Below are positions 42,697 to 50,790 of a DNA stretch of 64,000 bases, piece by piece. The DNA is from Spirulina sp034932185 (GTDB lineage: Bacteria > Cyanobacteriota > Cyanobacteriia > Cyanobacteriales > Spirulinaceae). The notes under the pieces are model-generated. The model did no database searches. It was not told where the DNA came from and worked only from the letters and a program-made list of their open reading frames with translations. The position numbers and the translations under genes are program-made. Numbering within the stretch: the stretch's first letter is position 1; every line of letters starts with the position of its first letter. Location of the stretch: the NCBI RefSeq assembly GCF_034932185.1, contig NZ_JAYGHW010000003.1, positions 1 to 64,000 on the forward strand, in the 5' to 3' direction.

Positions 42697-43995
42697 ATGA
42701 ACATCCGCAGCCTGTTTCGGGATTTAAGACGGTGGTATGTGGGAACCCCTGACCGCGCCTTAGATGAAGCCTATCAGGGAGCATTGCGGATTAAAGCCCT
42801 AGAAGATGAGCATTTTCAGGGGCAGCCGGTGAGCGCGGCGGCGGGGCCGGACTATTGCGATCGCGTTCTCACTTATTTTGAGGCGGAGGTTAAAAACCAG
42901 ATCCGCACGATTAATCTGCGATTGGCGGAGTTTCGTGCTACTCGTCAGGTGGTGGGCCAGGGCGATCGCCTCGGAGAAGCGGGGAAAGAAGCTGCCGGGA
43001 TCATTATTGATAAGCTCAATTTTATCGACCAAATTCTCAACCATTACCCAACGACTGCCCCATCGGAGCGCAAAAAATCCCTCTCCCTCATTCCCGTTGA
43101 CCCCAAAAATACCGCTGCCGTCCCCCAAAACCCCAAACCAAAGCCCTCACCCTCAATATTGCCCAAGGATAAACTGGCCAGTGCTGGCTCCAAAACCGGA
43201 GCCGTCCCCCGTTCGATCCTCAATACTTTTAGCCGGGTTAAACGGGAACTCGATCCCCAATCCGTCGGCTCTGAAGGGGAGGTAGTGAAAAAATTTCGCC
43301 AAGCCCGCGATCGCACGGCGATCGCCATCAAATTTCTCCTCTTACTGATCATCATTCCCCTCCTCACCCACCAACTCACCAAAACCTTCATCATCGAACC
43401 CCTGATCGAAAAGCAATTTTTTACCACCCATAGTGAAATTGTTTTTCTCAATCAAGACCTCCAAGAAGAAGCATTTATCGAGTTAGAGCATTATGAAAAA
43501 ACCCTGAAATTTACCACAATGCTGGGCTTAACGCCGGAGCTTTCTCAAGGTGAAATCGAAGTTAAAATCAAAGAAAAAGCCGATGAGTTAGCCAGTAACT
43601 ATCGTCGCCGTGGGGCCAGTGCCGTTGCCAACGTCTTTGCTGATATTTGTTCACTGCTTGCCTTTGGTTGGGTGATTATGATCAGCCGTCGGGAGATTCA
43701 AGTTCTCAAGGATTTTATTGATGAGATTGTTTATGGCTTAAGTGATTCAGCGAAGGCATTTTTAATTATTCTGTTTACCGATATGTTTGTGGGGTTCCAC
43801 TCTCCCCACGGTTGGGAGGTTATTTTAGAAGGGGTTTCTCGCCATTTTGGTTTACCGGAAAGCCGCGATTTTAATTTCCTGTTTATTGCGACCTTCCCCG
43901 TGATTCTTGATACGGTGTTAAAGTACTGGATTTTCCGCTATCTCAACCGCATTTCTCCCTCAGCGGTTGCTACCTATAAAACCATGAATGAGTAA
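42697..43995 (+). CDS. pcxA: Proton extrusion protein PcxA (CemA family)
   Basis: The 432-residue protein of the CemA/CotA family is needed for light-driven proton extrusion across the cytoplasmic membrane in cyanobacteria. A long soluble N-terminus (RWYVGTPDRALDEAYQGA) and variable linker precede the membrane domain. Helices include AIAIKFLLLLIIIPLLTHQL and VANVFADICSLLAFGWVIM. The segment LFTDMFVGFHSPHGWE and the final FIATFPVILDTVLKYWIF are strongly conserved. Its last 8 bases overlap the start of the hydrolase gene. Confidence 0.93.
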   Translation: MNIRSLFRDLRRWYVGTPDRALDEAYQGALRIKALEDEHFQGQPVSAAAGPDYCDRVLTYFEAEVKNQIRTINLRLAEFRATRQVVGQGDRLGEAGKEAAGIIIDKLNFIDQILNHYPTTAPSERKKSLSLIPVDPKNTAAVPQNPKPKPSPSILPKDKLASAGSKTGAVPRSILNTFSRVKRELDPQSVGSEGEVVKKFRQARDRTAIAIKFLLLLIIIPLLTHQLTKTFIIEPLIEKQFFTTHSEIVFLNQDLQEEAFIELEHYEKTLKFTTMLGLTPELSQGEIEVKIKEKADELASNYRRRGASAVANVFADICSLLAFGWVIMISRREIQVLKDFIDEIVYGLSDSAKAFLIILFTDMFVGFHSPHGWEVILEGVSRHFGLPESRDFNFLFIATFPVILDTVLKYWIFRYLNRISPSAVATYKTMNE

Positions 43996-44890
43996 CCCCG
44001 TGAGCAATTCTACCAGGGCTGATTTTTTACTGTTCATGCAACATGGTTGGGCGGATCAGGCGCAACCCATTGCTGGTTTAGGGGCGCAATTGGCCCCCAA
44101 TGGGGAGGTGGTGGCTCCAGATTTGGGGTGGTGGCGGACTTGGTGGCGGATCGAGCCGTTAATTGAGACGGTGGAAAGGGCGGCGATCGCCCTTCAATCC
44201 CAACACCCCGATTTATCCTGGCGAATTGTGGGCCATTCCATGGGGGGGCTGATCTGGTTGGAGCTATTGGATCGCCATCGGCATTGGTGGCCCAAAGTGC
44301 ATTCTTTAGTATTAATTGCCTCCCCCGTGGGGGGTGCGGATTTGGGGCGGATTCTCGATCCCTTCGGTTGGGGGGTGGGGATTGCACGGGATTTGGGGCG
44401 CAATCGGCGGGATTTGGCCCGCCGGATTGCGGCCGAGATCCCCACTTTGGTAATTGCTGGGGATATTGATGGGGGGAGTGATGGCACGGTGTTGGTGCAA
44501 ACGACCCGCTGTGATTTTGCTCAGTGCGTGACACTACCCTATAGCCATCCGGCGTTAAAAAATCACCCGGCCTTAATCCCCGTGATTCAGGAATTTTGGG
44601 CGGATCCTAGGGTTGCTCCACCTCCGGAACTCGGTTTAATGGGGGCAATTGGCGATCGCCTCCGCCAAGTCCCCGGTATCACCGATGCCCATCCCCGTGA
44701 TGCCCTCAAAGCCAGCATCTTCAAGGAATTCCCCGATGGCACGACGGTGAAAACCTGGCGCAATCCCTGGGGATTGCGCCATGTGTTTGTGATGGATGGG
44801 GGAGGGGTTTGTCACTATGGCGGCTTTGTGGGCATGGCCGATGAGGCCAAGTTAGCCAGGGCCTTGGTAGAAATCCAAGGGTTTTGCTAA
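43988..44890 (+). CDS. Alpha/beta hydrolase
   Basis: The 300-residue hydrolase starts inside the last codons of pcxA (ATGAGTAA overlap), so translation is probably coupled. After an early strand (FLLFMQHGW) comes the nucleophile elbow IVGHSMGGLIW and the strand VHSLVLIASPVGGAD. ETLVIAGDIDGGSDGTVL-type sequence follows, with candidate Asp and a His in LPYSHPAL. The C-terminal 90 residues are extra and resemble nothing I know. No signal peptide. Its substrate is unknown, and the coupling to pcxA is the only clue to its role. Confidence 0.75.
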   Translation: MSNPVSNSTRADFLLFMQHGWADQAQPIAGLGAQLAPNGEVVAPDLGWWRTWWRIEPLIETVERAAIALQSQHPDLSWRIVGHSMGGLIWLELLDRHRHWWPKVHSLVLIASPVGGADLGRILDPFGWGVGIARDLGRNRRDLARRIAAEIPTLVIAGDIDGGSDGTVLVQTTRCDFAQCVTLPYSHPALKNHPALIPVIQEFWADPRVAPPPELGLMGAIGDRLRQVPGITDAHPRDALKASIFKEFPDGTTVKTWRNPWGLRHVFVMDGGGVCHYGGFVGMADEAKLARALVEIQGFC

Positions 44891-44939
44891 CCTCCAGGTC
44901 TAAAAATGTTAAGATTCTTAACAGAAAAGGCTTGCTCAT

Positions 44940-44990
44940 GGAGAATATGGGAAGCATGGAAACCCCGTCTCTTTAGAGCGGGGAAGGGTT
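44940..44990 (+). mobile_element. Possible IS200/IS605-type right-end hairpin remnant
   Basis: The run GGAAACCCCGTCTCTTTAG, then AGCGGGGAAGGG, can fold as CCCCG/CGGGG with an inner CTCT/AGAG (44963-44983). This resembles the 3' ends of cyanobacterial tnpB-bearing IS200/IS605 elements. No transposase or tnpB is present, so at most a decayed end remains. It could instead be an ordinary hairpin. Confidence 0.3.
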
Positions 44991-45019
44991 AACAAAGGGG
45001 AACAATCCGTCGTTTTGTC

Positions 45020-46366
45020 ATGATTCAACCTGCTTCCCGGTTCGGGATCTTTAAAAATCGTCGCCTTTGGATCGGTCTGGGTTTTGGCCTGTTGATCGCG
45101 GGGGCCAGCCTGAAGTTATTAGCACCAACGGAGCAATCCCCCACTGCTTCAGGGGACAGCCCCGCCATCGCCCAAACGGGGGAAGCCACACCCGTAACCC
45201 TTGTCACCGCTGAATTAACCACGATTCAAGAGGGATTTAACGCCACCGGAACCGTCACCGCCACGGAATTGTTACCCGTCACCGCCCAAGCAACGGGGTT
45301 ACAAATTCAAACGATTCTGGCCGATGAAGGGCAGTTTGTCCGGGGGGGTCAGGTTTTAGCGCGGCTCAATAGTAGTTTATTGCAAGCTCAATTGACCCAA
45401 GCCCAGGCCAGTGTTGCCCAAGCGGAGGCGCGGGTGACGGAGTTGCGCTCCGGTAGCCGGCCTGAAGAAATTAACCGTGCACAGGAAGCGGTGCGTATTG
45501 CTAGTGCTGGGGTTGTCCAGGCTCAATCGGATTTGGAGTTAGTGCGGAAACGGGTGCGCCGGAATCAAAACCTGGAGGCGGAGGGGGCGATCGCCCGCGA
45601 TCGCCTCGATGAAATCCTCAATCAAGCCCGGATTCAAGAAGCGAACCTCCAACAGGCTCAAGCCCGGTTAGCCGAAGCTCAATCCCAACTCACTGAACTG
45701 CGCCAAGGCCCTCGGGCTGAGGTGATCACCCAAGCAGAGGCCCAACTTCAGCAGGCCCAAGGGCAAGTCCAATTCATCGCTGCCCAACTGCAACAAACCC
45801 AAATCCTCGCCCCCGCCAGCGGCACGATCGCCACCCGCAACGCCCGTGTTGGGGCAATTTCCAACGCCTCAGAACCCCTATTTACGATTATTCAGGGGGG
45901 TCAGTTGGAATTGGCTTTAATGATCCCTGAAACCCAGTTGCCCCAAGTGCGGCCCGGGCAGGTGGTGCGAATTACTGCTGAAAATAATCCTGATCTGAGC
46001 CTGAACGGCCAAGTGCGGACGATTAACCCTGTGGTTGATGCCCAATCTCGGCAGGCGACGGTGAATGTCATGCTTCCTGCTAATCCCTCCTTAAAACCGG
46101 GGATGTTCCTCAAAGGGGAAATTATTACCCGCAATACCCAAGGGATCACGATTCCCACGGCGGCCCTCTTACCCCAAACTGAGGAGCAGGCGGTGGTATT
46201 TGTCCTGGCGGGGGATAATCGGGTACGGCGGCAAGAGGTGCAGGTGGGGGAATTATTGGGGGGCGATCGCGTTGAAATTTTGGCAGGGTTAGAGGTGGGC
46301 GATCGCATCGTCCTTGAGGGTGCGCCCTATCTCAAAGATGGGGATCAGGTGACTATTGAGTCTTAA
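45020..46366 (+). CDS. RND/HlyD-type efflux membrane-fusion protein
   Basis: The 448-residue periplasmic adaptor has an N-terminal membrane anchor (LWIGLGFGLLIAGASLKLL). A lipoyl half (TAQATGLQIQTILADEGQFV) follows, then a long Ala/Gln-rich coiled-coil hairpin (about residues 120-260). The second lipoyl half (ILAPASGTIATRNARVGAI), beta-barrel (LMIPETQLPQVRPG) and membrane-proximal domain close the protein. It would link an inner-membrane pump to TolC. No RND pump or ABC genes are adjacent. The orphan DevC-like permease is 22 kb away, and any partnership is speculative. Confidence 0.88.
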   Translation: MIQPASRFGIFKNRRLWIGLGFGLLIAGASLKLLAPTEQSPTASGDSPAIAQTGEATPVTLVTAELTTIQEGFNATGTVTATELLPVTAQATGLQIQTILADEGQFVRGGQVLARLNSSLLQAQLTQAQASVAQAEARVTELRSGSRPEEINRAQEAVRIASAGVVQAQSDLELVRKRVRRNQNLEAEGAIARDRLDEILNQARIQEANLQQAQARLAEAQSQLTELRQGPRAEVITQAEAQLQQAQGQVQFIAAQLQQTQILAPASGTIATRNARVGAISNASEPLFTIIQGGQLELALMIPETQLPQVRPGQVVRITAENNPDLSLNGQVRTINPVVDAQSRQATVNVMLPANPSLKPGMFLKGEIITRNTQGITIPTAALLPQTEEQAVVFVLAGDNRVRRQEVQVGELLGGDRVEILAGLEVGDRIVLEGAPYLKDGDQVTIES

Positions 46367-46379
46367 ATCCTCAACAGGC

Positions 46380-46425
46380 GTAGGGGCGAAAAATGCTGTA
46401 GGGGCGAAAGATTTTTCGCCCCTAC
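46380..46425. repeat. Dispersed palindrome, copy 5, with an extra half-unit
   Basis: A left arm GTAGGGGCGAAAAATG (46380-46395) is followed by a full copy at 46398-46425 with one substitution in the left arm. It lies between the adaptor gene and tRNA-Asn, 3 bp from the tRNA 3' end, and may end both transcripts. Confidence 0.88.
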
Positions 46426-46427
46426 TA

Positions 46428-46499
<72 letters not shown>

Positions 46500-46522
46500 T
46501 TGCTTTGTAGCCACAGTTGCTT

Positions 46523-46551
46523 ATTGTAGCAGTAGGTTTTTTAAAAGGCAA
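46523..46551 (-). promoter_or_regulatory. Promoter of tRNA-Asn
   Basis: On the minus strand TTGCCT (46551-46546) and TACAAT (46528-46523) are separated by exactly 17 bp. The expected start lies about 17 bases before the tRNA 5' end. Confidence 0.7.
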
Positions 46552-46672
46552 GATTTTTTTGTTAATTTCCCCAACAACCTGTAACAGCCCTGTTGTGAAT
46601 GCCCCAAGACCCTTGGGAATCAGGCTATGGTGGGAAATGGCCAGATTATGAAAATTGTTATCCTCCCGCCCT

Positions 46673-47152
46673 ATGCTCACCCATCATCGCTGTCCCGTCT
46701 CCCTCTCCCTGGTGGCCAAAGACTTGCCCCTATGGTCAGCCGTGGATACCTATGCCACCCTCTGCCAACAAGACCGCGATCGCTTCCACCTGCGGCTCAA
46801 ACACCCCAGCTTTCCCACCCCCGAAACCGCCCTGGCTACCCCTTGGACGGCACACCCTCCGGCGGGAATGCTCTGGTTAGAATTTTCCTCCCAACGGGTT
46901 TTACTCACCCTCCAAGGCCGGGGGCAATTGGGCTATCGTCACCACTGGGCCAATGGCGTTTATGGCACTTCTCGCTATTGGCTCGATGCCCCAAACCAAG
47001 GACTTCAGCCTGTCATTGCTTTGCGGAACTTTACCCGGCAGTTGGTGGTTTCTGGTTATCCCCTCCCTGATCGCTTGCAGATTGACTATGAACTCTGGTC
47101 AGGACAACTCCCCCTCGGCCAATATATTTTGCACCTCGACATTCATCACTAG
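46673..47152 (+). CDS. Conserved hypothetical protein (159 aa)
   Basis: A soluble protein with MLTHHRCPVSLSLVAKDLPL at the start and repeated aromatic strands (GVYGTSRYWLDAP; RQLVVSGYPLPDRLQIDYELW). No catalytic motif, signal peptide or membrane span is seen. ATG 46673 is chosen; a TTG at 46655 is in frame. Several other frames are also open here because of high GC, but only this one has balanced composition. The map gene follows 88 bp later on the same strand. Confidence 0.65.
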   Translation: MLTHHRCPVSLSLVAKDLPLWSAVDTYATLCQQDRDRFHLRLKHPSFPTPETALATPWTAHPPAGMLWLEFSSQRVLLTLQGRGQLGYRHHWANGVYGTSRYWLDAPNQGLQPVIALRNFTRQLVVSGYPLPDRLQIDYELWSGQLPLGQYILHLDIHH

Positions 47153-47240
47153 AAAACAATCAAAAGGCCCCATCCCCGCCGATCTCTGCGAAGATGAGAA
47201 CAGAAACTTTGTAGAAATTCAGCAGTAAGCCTCAGAATCT

Positions 47241-48020
47241 ATGGGAAGCGATCGCATCGTTTTGCTCTCACGCCGAGAAATCGACAAAATGCGGCAAGCG
47301 GGTAAGCTCGCCGCCCAACTCTTAGACCACCTCACCCCCCTAGTAAAACCGGGGGTCAGCACCCTCGAACTCAATGATGAGGCAGAGCGGTGGACTCAGG
47401 CCCATGGGGCCAAAAGTGCGCCCCTAGGGTATCCCGGTGCAGTGATGGCCTTTCCGAAATCCATTTGCACCAGCATTAACAATGTGATTTGTCATGGCAT
47501 CCCCAGCGCCAAAGAAGTCCTCAAAGACGGCGACATTATCAATATTGATGTCACCCCCATCGTTGATGGCTACCATGGCGACACCTCCCGCACGTTCTTC
47601 GTCGGTACACCCTCCCCGGTGGCGAAAAAATTGGTGGAAGTGACGGAAGAATGTTTACGGCGGGGGATTGCGGCGGTGAAGCCCGGTGGCCGGGTGGGGG
47701 ATATTGGCGCAGCGATCCAAGAATATGCCGAAGCGGAAGGCTTTTCCGTTGTGCGGGATTTTGTTGGCCATGGCGTAAATCGTGTCTTTCACACCCCGCC
47801 CCAGATTCCCCACTATGGCGTGCGGGGCAAAGGCAAAAAGCTCAGACCCGGTATGGTGTTTACCATTGAACCGATGATCAATGAGGGGAGTTGGGAAGCG
47901 GAGGTTTTGGCCGATGGTTGGACGGCTCTCACCAAAGACCGCAAACTTTCCGCCCAGTTTGAACACACCATCGCCATTACCCAAACCGGCGTAGAAATCT
48001 TGACCCGCCGCGAAGATTAG
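47241..48020 (+). CDS. map: Methionine aminopeptidase, type I
   Basis: The 259-residue metalloenzyme removes the initiator methionine from new proteins. The five metal ligands are in place: NIDVTPIVDGYHGDTSRTF (two Asp), VGHGVNRVFH (His), VFTIEPM (Glu) and SAQFEHTIAI (Glu). The substrate-pocket SINNVICHGIP is typical of type Ia. Length agrees with the family. ureA follows 97 bp later. Confidence 0.96.
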   Translation: MGSDRIVLLSRREIDKMRQAGKLAAQLLDHLTPLVKPGVSTLELNDEAERWTQAHGAKSAPLGYPGAVMAFPKSICTSINNVICHGIPSAKEVLKDGDIINIDVTPIVDGYHGDTSRTFFVGTPSPVAKKLVEVTEECLRRGIAAVKPGGRVGDIGAAIQEYAEAEGFSVVRDFVGHGVNRVFHTPPQIPHYGVRGKGKKLRPGMVFTIEPMINEGSWEAEVLADGWTALTKDRKLSAQFEHTIAITQTGVEILTRRED

Positions 48021-48116
48021 CACCATTCCACTTGGCTGTGGCGATCGCGCAACGGCGGAATGCTCCGATGCTAATCTTTGAGGGAAGCCGTTCAGTTCCT
48101 TTGTGGAGAAGCCCCC

Positions 48117-48419
48117 ATGCAACTTAGTCCCCAAGAAAAAGATAAGCTGTTAATTTTTACGGCGGCGCTGGTGGCCGAGCGTCGCAAGGATAAGGGTTTG
48201 AAGCTCAACCACCCGGAAGCGGTGGCCTATCTCTCCGCAGCTATCCTTGAAGGGGCGCGGGAAGGGCGCACGGTGGCGGAGTTGATGGATTATGGCACAA
48301 CGCTGCTGACCCGTGAGGATGTGATGCCGGGGATTGCCGAGATGATTCCGGAGGTACAGGTGGAAGCGACATTTCCCGATGGGACAAAGTTGGTGACGAT
48401 CCACGACCCGATTCGTTAG
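48117..48419 (+). CDS. ureA: Urease subunit gamma
   Basis: The 100-residue gamma subunit of the nickel enzyme urease (MQLSPQEKDKLLIFTAALVA; AYLSAAILEGAREGRTVAEL; FPDGTKLVTIHDPI). The length is exact for UreA. ATG 48117 has GGAGAAG 7 bases upstream, so the in-frame ATG at 48078 is not the start. The beta, alpha and accessory genes are not here, in line with the scattered urease genes of cyanobacteria. Palindrome copy 6 follows the stop. Confidence 0.95.
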   Translation: MQLSPQEKDKLLIFTAALVAERRKDKGLKLNHPEAVAYLSAAILEGAREGRTVAELMDYGTTLLTREDVMPGIAEMIPEVQVEATFPDGTKLVTIHDPIR

Positions 48420-48435
48420 CTGCGAAAACGGGTTG

Positions 48436-48463
48436 GTAGGGGCGAAAAATTTTTCGCCCCTAC
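48436..48463. repeat. Dispersed palindrome, copy 6 (perfect 28 bp)
   Basis: An exact copy of the GTAGGGGCGAAAAA half-site and its reverse complement. It lies between the convergent ureA and phosphatase genes. Confidence 0.92.
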
Positions 48464-48482
48464 TTAACCCCCTTGGCGACCG

Positions 48483-48956
48483 CTAGAGCTTGCCCTTAAT
48501 CTCTGCGAGCAAGCCTTTGCAGGCATCCATGAGTAGATTGATCACATAGTCGAAGCCATCGGGGCCGCCATAGTAGGGGTCAGGGACTTCGCGATCGCCA
48601 TGGTATTGGGCATAATCGCACATCAGTTTCACCTTTTCTTGATATTGGCCGGTGTGATCGAGGGCGAGAATATTGCGATAATTATCCCGATCCATGGCAA
48701 GAATGAGATCAAAGGCTTCAAAATCTTCCGTATTGAACTGGCGAGCAGCGCCCGTCATGGGGATCCCTTGTTTAGCGGCGGCATTTTGCATCCGGCGATC
48801 TGGGGGGGAACCGATGTGATAGCTAGAGGTTCCGGCGGAATCACATTCAACCTGGCCCGTCAGACCTGCCTGCTCAACAAAGTGTTTCATGATATTTTCC
48901 GCCGAAGGGGAGCGGCAGATATTACCTAAACAGACAAACAGGAGTCGATAAGCCAT
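48483..48956 (-). CDS. Low-molecular-weight protein-tyrosine phosphatase
   Basis: The 157-residue enzyme has the P-loop VCLGNICRSPSAE (Cys 9, Arg 15) close to the N-terminus. SAGTSSYHIGSPPDRR and the general acid in VPDPYYGG are also present. All catalytic residues are kept. In bacteria such enzymes remove phosphate from tyrosine kinases of exopolysaccharide export or related targets. No tyrosine kinase gene is adjacent. Confidence 0.92.
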   Translation of the reverse strand: MAYRLLFVCLGNICRSPSAENIMKHFVEQAGLTGQVECDSAGTSSYHIGSPPDRRMQNAAAKQGIPMTGAARQFNTEDFEAFDLILAMDRDNYRNILALDHTGQYQEKVKLMCDYAQYHGDREVPDPYYGGPDGFDYVINLLMDACKGLLAEIKGKL

Positions 48957-49123
48957 CGTTAAAAATGCAGAACAGCGTCAAAAACAAGGGAAACAGGGGC
49001 AAAACTGACACCGGGAATGGGTAGAAATTCCTAAAATGCCCGCCCTCTATGATAGGGTCTAGTCGTGGTTTTGTGCTAACGTATTCTGCGAGGTTCCCCT
49101 TGCTTGTGAGGATAGATTTATCC

Positions 49124-50503
49124 ATGTTCCGAAGCCATCGCAGTCCCTACTCGTTTCGTCAGCGTAAGCAGTCCTTGCATTTTTGGCCCACGGTGCTGTG
49201 GGTGATTGTGGGATTGGTGGGGCTAGAATTGGGCATGAATGTCTTGGTTCTCTTGACCAGTCAGCGCGATCGCATCATCAATGCCACGGGGGATAACGCC
49301 GAAGCCAATCAATATAAACTTGCCTTTCTCACCCCAGAGGGCAATTCCCTCACCGGCATCCCTCAGCCCGGTAAGCTCGCCGCTAAGTCCAGCGTTGCTG
49401 TGGGCTATGAATTATTCCCCGACCAAACCAGTGAGGTTTGGACAATCAACGCCCAAGGGTTCCGTGATCCTGAACCAGTCCCCCTCGAAAAACCAGAGGG
49501 AGAAATTCGCATTTTTCTCCTGGGCGGCTCCACCGCCTTTGGTCAAGGGATTAAGGATCAAGCCTCAATTTTAACGGAACGGCTCAATGCTCGGTTCCAG
49601 GAGCGTTTAGAGCAACAGGAGCGATCGCCCGAAAAATATCAACCCACCGTCCTCCCCCCCACCGCCGAACAGCGGCAACGCATTGCCCAACTCCCCCCCC
49701 GCCTGCGCTCTGGCAATTATCGCGTCATCAATGCCGCCATCCCCGGCTACGCATCGGGGAATCAGTTGGCTCAATTAGCCCTGCGGATTTTGCCCTATCG
49801 CCCGGATGTAATCGTTGTCCTCAATGGTTATGAAGATTTGATGCTGGATTCCAGTCAGGAAAGCGTCGGGATTCCAGTTAAATCTAATCTGCTACAACAG
49901 CCCTTCCAGTATTTTTGGATTTTAGTCAGTCATCCCATTGAACGGACGATTCAAAACACCATGACTGCAAAGGTACTGCAATACTATGTCTTCAAGGATT
50001 ATCCTGGCCTTGCCGAACGGAGCTTACCCGTTCAAGATGGTGGCAAGACTTTTGCCGACTATTTACCAGAGAGCGCCGATTCCGAGGAAATGGCTCGCCG
50101 GGTGCAACGGTATCGTCAGCACACTTTGCAAATGATTCAGATTGCAGCCGGGGCAAGAGTCCCTTTAATTGTGGCATTGCAACCGGAAATCACAGGCATT
50201 TCGCCCGAAAAACGAACTTCAGAAGAATCAACCATTGTCCAGGGATTGGAGTCAAATTACACTGAACTATTGACAGCGGGTTATCAGCAGTTAAATACAA
50301 GTAATGAGCAGTTAGGGTCTGCTTTTCCCAATAATGTCAAGGTGCTGAATTATTACGATCTCTTCGATTCCTTTTCAGCAACGGCATTCCTCGATACCGT
50401 CCATCTCACCGCCGCTGCTCACCAAGCGGTTTCAGAGCGATTTTATAATGCCATAGCGGATTTGCCCCAATTACAACAGCGGCCGGTGGAGCCGGCTAAG
50501 TAG
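49124..50503 (+). CDS. Membrane-anchored SGNH/GDSL-type hydrolase-like protein
   Basis: The 459-residue protein has one N-terminal membrane helix (FWPTVLWVIVGLVGLELGMN) and a large extracytoplasmic part. The SGNH blocks are recognisable: the serine in IFLLGGSTAFGQGI, VVLNGYEDLML at the block III position, and the Asp-His pair in DTVHLTAAAHQ. Block III normally has GxND; here it is NGYED, so the oxyanion Asn may be shifted or lost. It probably acts on an envelope glycan or ester. ATG 49124 follows GTGAGGATAG; an upstream in-frame ATG at 49049 would mask the anchor. Confidence 0.75.
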   Translation: MFRSHRSPYSFRQRKQSLHFWPTVLWVIVGLVGLELGMNVLVLLTSQRDRIINATGDNAEANQYKLAFLTPEGNSLTGIPQPGKLAAKSSVAVGYELFPDQTSEVWTINAQGFRDPEPVPLEKPEGEIRIFLLGGSTAFGQGIKDQASILTERLNARFQERLEQQERSPEKYQPTVLPPTAEQRQRIAQLPPRLRSGNYRVINAAIPGYASGNQLAQLALRILPYRPDVIVVLNGYEDLMLDSSQESVGIPVKSNLLQQPFQYFWILVSHPIERTIQNTMTAKVLQYYVFKDYPGLAERSLPVQDGGKTFADYLPESADSEEMARRVQRYRQHTLQMIQIAAGARVPLIVALQPEITGISPEKRTSEESTIVQGLESNYTELLTAGYQQLNTSNEQLGSAFPNNVKVLNYYDLFDSFSATAFLDTVHLTAAAHQAVSERFYNAIADLPQLQQRPVEPAK

Positions 50504-50530
50504 GGAGTAGGGAGTAGAGAGTGGGTGTGA

Positions 50531-50556
50531 GGGGGCGAAAAATTTTTCGCCCCTAC
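50531..50556. repeat. Dispersed palindrome, copy 7
   Basis: GGGGGCGAAAAA is mirrored by TTTTTCGCCCCTAC. It lies between the convergent SGNH-like and DUF1350 genes. Confidence 0.88.
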
Positions 50557-50681
50557 ATCAACCCTATTGAACTATAGCAATCCGACGTGATTGCTGAACA
50601 AAAAGATAACTGAAGGCCTTGCCCAGCAACAATAGTTGTTTCATGAATCAAATAGGATTGAGTAAGTTTCAGAGTAAGCAG

Positions 50682-50790
50682 TTCCCACTTCCCACTTCCC
50701 ACTTCCCACTCCTCACTTCCCACTCCTCACTTCCCACTCCTCACTTCCCACTTCCCACTCCTCACTTCCCACTTCCCACTCCTCACTTCC
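50682..50790. repeat. Heptameric short tandem repeat array
   Basis: About 15 head-to-tail 7-bp units, CCCACTT alternating with CCCACTC and CTCACTT. This is the cyanobacterial STRR type. The array runs into the 3' end of the DUF1350 gene, whose stop codon (TCA at 50783-50785 on the plus strand) is made from a repeat unit. Confidence 0.9.

Noticed and set aside
49049..49123. Upstream ATG for the SGNH-like gene
   Set aside because: It would put 25 non-homologous residues before the basic start and membrane anchor. ATG 49124 fits better.
50682..50790. CRISPR-like appearance of the CCCACTT array
   Set aside because: Units are 7 bp with no spacers and no cas genes nearby. It is a simple tandem repeat.
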